From the NCBI GenBank assembly GCA_944739405.2, contig OX123186.2:91491034-91555033 (forward strand): a stretch of DNA of 64,000 bases, written 5' to 3'. The position numbers and the translations under genes are program-made. The notes below the pieces were generated by a model. It did no database searches, was not told the DNA's origin, and worked only from the letters and a program-made list of their open reading frames with translations. Source of the DNA: Euclidia mi. Taxonomy: Eukaryota > Arthropoda > Insecta > Lepidoptera > Erebidae. This document shows positions 58,264 through 64,000 of this stretch, piece by piece (the stretch's first letter is position 1; every line of letters begins with the position of its first letter).

Positions 58264-58461
58264 GCTACGAATTCGGTTTAGCTAAAAATGGTAATCCAGT
58301 AATCATAGTAGGTCGCTACCGGTACCACCAGGCTGTAAGTCACAACGAGTCGATGAAAAAGCGTTCGCACTCGCAAGAAATTTGGTTGTAAATCTACTAT
58401 TATAACTATTGCAATGCCTATGGCTGTCGTCAGCCATAGGAATATACACAATCATTACTAA
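58264..58461 (+). pseudogene. mod(mdg4): Group A FLYWCH exon, frameshifted
   Basis: The acceptor GTTTTATTTTCAG ends at 58263; GC then codons from TAC 58266: YEFGLAKNGNPVIIVGRYRY, then the frame is lost. Another frame carries the second half: TSR, a stop where Trp is expected, K with Ser where Cys is expected, VRTRKKFGCKSTIITI, and HNHY-stop at 58461. So it has a frameshift near 58330, Trp to stop and Cys to Ser. A 10-bp foldback (58417-58426 and 58431-58440) interrupts the VDNVIVK region. It is clearly dead. Confidence 0.75.
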
Positions 58462-58714
58462 TGTTTAGCTATTTATTTATTAAATACTTTATTGTACACT
58501 ATTATAGACATTTACAATTAATCATATAACAGACATTGTACAAAGGGCAGTTTCAGGCGATTTCTACCAGGTAACCTTTGGATAGATATTATTGGTAGGA
58601 AAGAAATTGCAGTTTTAAGTGTACCAGTAAACGATGATGATTATAAGGATAATTTTATGATTAATAATTTATTTATTAAACCATGTGCGCATGTAAAACT
58701 TAGTGGTATTTGAC

Positions 58715-58835
58715 TGTAAGGATAGCATAGCGCCTGTGGTTTAAGCGGCCGCCTTGATGTGTTTAGCATTATGTCTAGTGTTGTAAGTTCGATACCCTAA
58801 CGTGACAACAATTTTTGAGATCCACAAAATATTTG
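58715..58835 (+). mobile_element. tRNA-like SINE head
   Basis: CTGTGGTTTAAGCGGCCGCC resembles an A box and GTAAGTTCGATACCC a B box; CGTGACAACA follows. Similar pieces occur at 60150 and 60890. Confidence 0.5.
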
Positions 58836-59344
58836 TCGTTGGATTAAATGTTTGTAAAGTTGCCCACGATATGGCCAAGTTCGATAATTACAACTGTGGG
58901 CGTAGTCTTTTAAAAATGTTTAAAAGTTAGTGGTATTTTCTAAAGTAAGTATTGTATTTGAATTCATTCCATTGTTCCTTGAAGTGCAGAAATTATTATG
59001 TAGGTATCAGAAATATTCATAGTCTTAATGATAATTACAATAATAATATAATTTATAAAACTAGTTACTTAGTCTGTAGTAATTGTGCCCTAGTCATTCG
59101 GCCATTGGCACTGTACTTATATGTTGTGGGTTTAAACCATATAGTTCTTAAAACTCTTAGTATTCTTTGTACCTGTATACTAATTGTAAATGTTTCAAGA
59201 CGCAGGGATTAAGTATAAATAAATCTGTCTAGTCCAGTAATTTTCTTTGGAAATTTCGGCTATACCTAAGGGATATATTCAGTGTGTGTATATGTTGAAC
59301 ATAAATTATATTTGTCAACGTAAAAAATATTTTTATTAGGAAAT

Positions 59345-59600
59345 TTGTTTAATGAACGCTCTGTTTTTATTATTTTAGATAGTTTATCTTAATATTATTA
59401 TGTATTCTTTTTATGTACGTATGTTTGTGCACTCCGCCTAAACCCATTTGGATGACATTTTGTGTGTATAATTCAATGGAGCCGGAGGAGAAGAAAATAG
59501 GAACTAGATGGTTTAAAAATATTGATATGGCACTGCATCCGGTGTGCCAAATTCTATTTGGGCGCCGGCTGCTTTGTCCGCTAGTATCTTTATAATATAA
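59345..59600 (+). mobile_element. Dispersed non-autonomous element ahead of an exon
   Basis: TTTGTGCACTCCGCCTAAAC, CATTTGGATGACATTTTGTG, GGCGCCGGCTGCTTTGTCCG then CTAGTATCTTTATAATATAA: the layout of the 25930-26570 type. It ends about 20 bases before the acceptor at 59623. Confidence 0.5.
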
Positions 59601-59623
59601 ATGTATTTGTAATTTCTTCTCAG

Positions 59624-59835
59624 TAGTATGATTTATTTCCACAATATTTAGTACGACACGTACTGGTAAACATCTACTCATAGTTGGTTCGTATCGCTAC
59701 TACAGTGCCAGACCGAACATAGGGCCGAAGACGCGGTGGATCTGTGTGAAACAGTCGGCTGGCTGTCGGTCAAGTCTTGTAACTATCGACAATGTGGTGT
59801 TCAAGTATGGAGTAAATGCACATAATCATAACTGA
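59624..59835 (+). pseudogene. mod(mdg4): FLYWCH exon with intact finger but stop near its start
   Basis: The acceptor GTAATTTCTTCTCAG ends at 59623 and gives array phase, but the second codon is TGA (59629-59631). From there the frame is open: FISTIFSTTRTGKHLLIVGS, YRYYSARPNIGPKTRWIC, seven residues, C in GCRSSLVTIDNVVFKYG, AHNHN and the stop. All ligands are present. The AG in CAATATTTAG (59650-59651) would skip the stop but reads the finger one base out of phase with the rest of the array. So the exon is either dead or needs a different donor phase. Confidence 0.65.
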
Positions 59836-60149
59836 ACGGCAGTTGTTTTATTTATTCTTTGGTTTGAGAATATAATTCTATACTATCTGTATAAGTAAAT
59901 ATAACGTTACTGACTGACAAATTACCGCCCAAACTACTGGATGCAAGCTGAAATTTGGCATTAATGTTTCCTGGGGAGTAGGGGCGTACTAAGAAAGGAT
60001 TTTTGATAATTCCTTTCCTAAAGAGATAAAACCTTTCTTTCTGTTATGACAGGAAATAGGGTAAGGAGTAATGTGAACATGAAATGAAAAAAACGTGTTA
60101 TCCCTAGGTTGCTATTCTTATGACTATGTCAGATTGTCAGTAAACCTGG

Positions 60150-60275
60150 CTCCAAAGATGAAAGAAGAGTGATTTAACGGCAACCTCGCTTGACACTGCG
60201 TCGAGTGTTGTGGGTTCGATCCCTACACGAGACAACACTTTGTGTGATCCATAAATTGTGTTGGCTGGGTGTTCG
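60150..60275 (+). mobile_element. tRNA-like SINE piece
   Basis: TTGACACTGCGTCGAGTGTT, B box GTGGGTTCGATCCC, and GAGACAACACTTTGTGTGAT; a closely similar copy is at 60890-61010. Confidence 0.65.
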
Positions 60276-60407
60276 TTGTGTCTGTTAAATGTTTATTTAT
60301 ATAGGAGGTATATATATATTTATATGTATATCCATATGGGTGCATATTCGAAGTAAATGTTTCCTTCATGCAGCCGTTATTCTGACCTTATCAGTATTTT
60401 CTTTCAG

Positions 60408-60598
60408 TGCCCATTTTCGGCTCAACGAAAGCCGGCAATCCAGTGATAATAATAGGCCCGCACCGCTACAACCGAGCCCAGATGAACAAAGGCCCGCAAG
60501 TGCGGTGGACGTGCACCCGGACGCCGAAGGGATGCCGCTCCACCATCGTCACTATTGACAACGTCATCGTTAAGCATAGGAATGAGCATAACCACTAA
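60408..60598 (+). CDS. mod(mdg4): FLYWCH alternative terminal exon, group A
   Basis: The acceptor AGTATTTTCTTTCAG ends at 60407; TG then codons from CCC 60410. The 62 residues read PIFGSTKAGNPVIIIGPHRY, NRAQMNKGPQVRWTC, seven residues, C in GCRSTIVTIDNVIVKHR, NEHNH and TAA. Ligands are complete. It is more GC-rich than its neighbours, as a protein-coding exon under selection would be. It is the last clearly intact exon before the window ends. Confidence 0.92.
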
Positions 60599-60619
60599 AA
60601 CCTAGTGCCTACGGTATTG

Positions 60620-60720
60620 ACGACCGGTTGGTGTAGCGAGGGTGCAATGACTGCCACGCCCTAGGTCTCGGGCTCGATTCCCGCTCATAAACTATAGTGT
60701 GTGTGAACATGGATGTTTGT
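60620..60720 (+). mobile_element. tRNA-like SINE piece, second type
   Basis: GACCGGTTGGTGTAGCGAGG (A-box-like) and CTCGGGCTCGATTCCCGCTC (B-box-like) followed by ATAAACTATAGTGTGTG. Confidence 0.55.
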
Positions 60721-60889
60721 CTTGGTCTGGGTGTTTCTATGTCTAATGTATGTATTTATAAAAAATATATACCTATTTATGTTTATCCATTCTTTAGCAT
60801 CCAAAGTTCAAGTTCTGCTTATTTTGGGCCTAGATGGTGTTGTGTGAATGCATTTGAATATTGTTATTATAAAACAATATCTACTATAT

Positions 60890-61010
60890 GGACTGCACGG
60901 TTGGTGTTGTGGTTTAAGCGGTAACTTCGCCGCTTGACACTGCGTCGAGTGTTGAGGGTTCGATTCCCTCACGAGACAACACTTTGTGTGATCAATAAAT
61001 TATTGTTTCG
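60890..61010 (+). mobile_element. tRNA-like SINE, second copy
   Basis: GTGGTTTAAGCGGTAACTTC, GCTTGACACTGCGTCGAGTG, B box AGGGTTCGATTCCC, GAGACAACACTTTGTGTGAT. It is not a tRNA gene: the anticodon arm does not fold as one and a repeat copy exists nearby. Confidence 0.7.
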
Positions 61011-61439
61011 AGTTTTGTAAGTTTGTTTGTAAGGTCCTTCCTTTATTCCTTGTAGTACTTAGTCTTTTTAAAAACAAATTGTTTTGCCTACGATATTCAT
61101 TCCGCCTATGTATATTTTGATATGTAAGAAGTTGTGTAAATACAGATCTAGCCAATCTTGCTGGCTGGACGGACGCGGCCCGCACCTTTGAAGTTATATT
61201 GCGAGAGAACTTCAAGAGTGTGGTGCGAGTCTGTCCGCAAAACCACGCACCGTAGAAGGCCAGCTTTACATACGGCCTGAAATAGCATTTAGTGCGATCA
61301 TGTTGTGTATGTCAATGCTTTATAGACAAAACTGTATAGTTTAGTCTTAATTATATATCTACATCCTCTTTGATTGCAGTTATTATTTCCAGTTTTATCA
61401 AATACTAGACTTTGAATTGTAAACCTAATCCTTCTTCAG

Positions 61440-61522
61440 GAATCACACTATCTATTGGTAAAAACTATACAACAATTAGATGGGTAGTGTTTGAGTTTAT
61501 CGTGTCTATACTGTATGTATGA
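61440..61522 (+). pseudogene. Relic of a group A FLYWCH exon
   Basis: The acceptor CTAATCCTTCTTCAG ends at 61439; GA then codons from ATC 61442: ITLSIGKNYTTIRWVVFEF and on to TGA. The IG.NY...IRWV order recalls IIIGxYRY...TRWxC of group A with the loop shortened, but Cys and everything after are missing. A SINE inserted 50 bases on may have finished it. Short and uncertain. Confidence 0.3.
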
Positions 61523-61582
61523 ACGCTATATACTACAGGAAAAAAAGGGAGTTAATTTTATAATAAGTACAGATAACAAGAG

Positions 61583-61814
61583 AGAGGGTGCATCGGGTTC
61601 CCACCAAGAACTTAGGGTCCCAAGCCAACCTCACCTGCAAGTGGTGCACCTGCCGATCAACGGACGAGGCTCTGGCAAACAAAATGTCCCAATAAGCGGC
61701 AATAGGCTCGCCACCTATTACGTGGGATCAAAACACTGGCGAAAAGTGGGCGTTTAATATGCCTCTGCCTACCCCTTCGGGGAAACAGGCGTGAGTCTAT
61801 GTATGTATGTATGT
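61583..61814 (+). mobile_element. Short SINE with target duplications
   Basis: AACAAGAGAG flanks at 61573-61582 and 61815-61824. Contains GTTCCCACCAAGAACTTAGG and ends CTCTGCCTACCCCTTCGGGG, ACAGGCGTGAG and (TATG)n. The same element lies inverted at 63263-63489. Confidence 0.9.
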
Positions 61815-61968
61815 AACAAGAGAGAAATAGGCCAATTTTAGTATAACATTTACAGTGGCTTAATATTCTTTCTTATATCTCTATTTTTATTGAATGTGCC
61901 TTTATAATCGGTTTTGTTCTTTTAAAATATTGTATGCTGTTCTGTTTTGTGCTGTATCCAAATTAATG

Positions 61969-61990
61969 TTTCTTTCTTTCTTTCTTTCTT
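61969..61990. repeat. (TTTC)n microsatellite
   Basis: Five to six uninterrupted TTTC units. Confidence 0.9.
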
Positions 61991-63079
61991 GCATACCTAT
62001 GATAAGCAAGTTTCTTGTGCTAGAATGAAATGCCGTCTAAATAGCTTGCCTATTATTGCAGCGCGTAATTTCATGACAGTGATATTATACAAATAATTGT
62101 AGGTATATAATAATCGATAGTAGATATTCCTTTGTTACAAGGGATGATATACTAAGTGTAACATTTTGCTCGTATTTTCTTTATATAATTGCGACTGCCT
62201 TACCGGCGGGTATGTCGTTACCGATACAGCGAATAAATACACATAGCCACTATTTGGTATTGGTAGCACGGACTGTTTCCGCAACTCCACGTCCTGGCGT
62301 GTATTTTGCGTACGCCTGGTAATAACTGTTGTCACTCGAGCCACCCCAGCTCTTCGAGGAAGGCCAGCAGACTCTTGATGTTGTCCGCTGCTTCCCTCAG
62401 GGTGCTGTGTCTAGTCAGCTGTTTCATACCTAACCACTATCATACCAGACATTTTACTGTGCAATGTGCCAGTTTCTGCGATAAATTCTAACAATGCCGT
62501 ATCATAGCCACCGGTCTAGAGCTGTTGACTTTGTAGGAATCCCAATAGTCGTAGTTAGTAATTTCCTATAACCGGTCTGAAGCGGAGTCTGTGCAATATA
62601 ACAAAGATGGAATAAATTTCTTTAAATATATTTACTTATAGATTATTATTATTTTATTACAAAATTATGATTATTACTTAATTATAAAATACAAGATAAA
62701 GAATCAACTATAACTTGCCATTATAGTTCTAAATTGTAATCAAATCTGATGATACCTGCTATCATCTCATATTATCATAATAGAGCTTTCTACATATTGA
62801 TCTCCGATAGGATCCTGATTTACAATGTATATTGATTGTGCATGTATTACTTAATAAAATAACTTTAAAATAATATTAAATTTGTTTCTTTACCTTTATT
62901 TTTAAGGGCTCCCAAACTTCTCATGCTGCTAGTTAGTAAATTAGACGGTACCGCTAATAACGTCATACAATGTTTACTCAATTTTTGGTTATGTGGGTAC
63001 GTGTGGTTAAAACGCCATTTGTTCGAATTTATAATGCCGTCACTCTATACAAAAGTGAACATTTAATGTTAATTCCGAA

Positions 63080-63760
63080 AAGGCATTTTTGGCAGTTCAT
63101 ACAGGATGGAATTTAATTTTTTATCAGATATATGTGAATCAAGAATATGGAAAGTCAAGAGGATAAGTCCCCAAGAAAAGGTATTAAGAAAGAAAGAGTA
63201 CGACAAAAAGAGGCGGGCACAAATGAAAAACAATGCATCTTTAGAATGAAAGGATAAAATACATACATACATATATAGACTCACGCCTGCTTCCTCGAAG
63301 GGGTAGGCAGAGGCATATTAAAAGCCCACTTTTCGCCAGTGTTTTGATCCCACGTAATAGGTGGCGAGCCTATTGCCGATTATCGGGATATTTTGTTTGC
63401 CAGAGCCTCGTCCGTTTTTCGGCAGGTGCACCACTTGCAGGTGAGGTTGGCTTGGGACCCTAAGTTCTTGGTGGGAACCCTATGCATGCAAAGGATAAAA
63501 TACTTAAAGAAAAAGGAGAAAGGACAAGTAAAATAAATAAGTTGTATGAATGCAAAACAAGCTGCACAGAAACGAAAACAATGGACAAAGAATAGTAAAG
63601 TATACAGAGAAAAGCGAGTTACATTGCAAAAAAAATAACCAATAATAGTTGATGAAACATCTCAAATTCCTGCAGAAGATTTAGAGCCATATTTTATTTT
63701 ATTAGCAATTGAGCAATTGCCGAGTTATTCTGAACGCGAAAAATAAGATTATGGAAAATA
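63080..63760 (+). other. Decayed ORF split by a SINE
   Basis: On both sides of the SINE at 63263-63489 the plus strand is very Lys/Arg-rich in shifting frames (KERVRQKEAGTNEKQ; later AAQKRKQWTKNSKVYREKR), ended by stops. It may be the basic domain of an old mobile-element protein; no family can be fixed. Confidence 0.25.
63263..63489 (-). mobile_element. Short SINE, inverted copy
   Basis: Target duplication AAAGGATAAAATAC at 63249-63262 and 63490-63503. The sequence is the reverse complement of 61583-61814, with (CATA)n at the left and GGTGGGAACCCTATGCATGC at the right. Confidence 0.9.
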
Positions 63761-63984
63761 AAGAAAGTCCGTAATCAAAGAGTTTTATTGTGTATTTTTT
63801 CAAATAACTGCTAAACGGAATTTTGATGTTAGATGAGAAATATCCAAGACGTTAAGTTCATGCAAGAGATTTCGTAAACCAAGGATGAGGACATAAAAAT
63901 AAAATATTGATTATTTACTTACATTCGAAAATAAACAATATATTTGTATGGGTTATCTTTCAAGTTTTAATTCGTACTAATGTA

Positions 63985-64000
63985 ATTTTTTTGCTTGCAG
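63985..64000 (+). promoter_or_regulatory. Splice acceptor at the window edge
   Basis: ATTTTTTTGCTTGCAG is a strong pyrimidine tract plus AG whose G is the last base of the window. By its likeness to the acceptors before every other exon, a further alternative exon should begin at the next base. Confidence 0.6.

Noticed and set aside
60150..61010. tRNA genes
   Set aside because: A- and B-box-like motifs are present, but the copies are repeated and lack a complete cloverleaf; they are SINE heads.

Overview
The window looks like nuclear DNA of a moth or butterfly (Lepidoptera). It is AT-rich, almost free of long ORFs, and crowded with lepidopteran-style transposable elements: tRNA-headed SINEs ending in (ATGT)n or (GAT)n, LINE fragments, mariner and pogo DNA transposons, and MITEs. 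One 200-base assembly gap (7918-8117) is present.

The host content is a one-strand array of about 30 small alternative terminal exons, from 6335 to beyond the right edge. Each has a pyrimidine tract and AG acceptor, is read in the same phase (two bases, then whole codons), and ends at its own stop; several have AATAAA close behind. Most encode a FLYWCH zinc finger. This is the architecture of the variable 3' part of mod(mdg4), the BTB chromatin/insulator gene whose shared 5' exons are joined to many alternative 3' exons, partly by trans-splicing. The BTB-coding exons are not in the window, so the gene name is an inference from exon type and layout.

Exon groups used below: D, a divergent FLYWCH with a long tail (6335); zinc-ribbon exons resembling the piggyBac transposase C-terminus (7833, 10362, 22129/22180); C, a CCHC FLYWCH variant (11724, 13509); acidic exons without a zinc finger (14536, 14950, 17685); A, FLYWCH with a GNPVIIIG-like strand (30267, 32304, 34218, 39244, 40329, 42200, 58264, 60408, probably 59624); B, FLYWCH with a RGTxMLL..GGYRFYKEK-like start (18741, 24748, then eight from 44269 to 55278). 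Neighbours are most alike, so the array grew by local duplication. Many copies are dying: nonsense codons (24748, 40329, 59624), frameshift (10362, 58264), in-frame loss of a zinc ligand (44269), a changed last ligand (48338) and truncations (18741, 42200, 61440).

Layout: 1-6300 is repeats, mainly a TA-flanked pogo-like composite with perfect 25-bp termini; 6.3-18 kb holds the most varied exons, plus an intact mariner and a decayed LINE; 18-30 kb is element-rich, with relic exons and a pogo-type element with an intact 401-aa transposase; 30-42 kb is the first A cluster; 44-55.5 kb the B cluster; 58-61.5 kb the second A cluster. The last base is the G of a good acceptor, so the array continues.

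The most interesting points are piggyBac-type zinc ribbons and acidic tails offered in the same splice slot as FLYWCH exons, the rule seen at the first exon base (always T in acceptor-bearing group B exons of the 44-55 kb cluster), and the many short foldback palindromes, one of which supplies an exon's last codons and stop.
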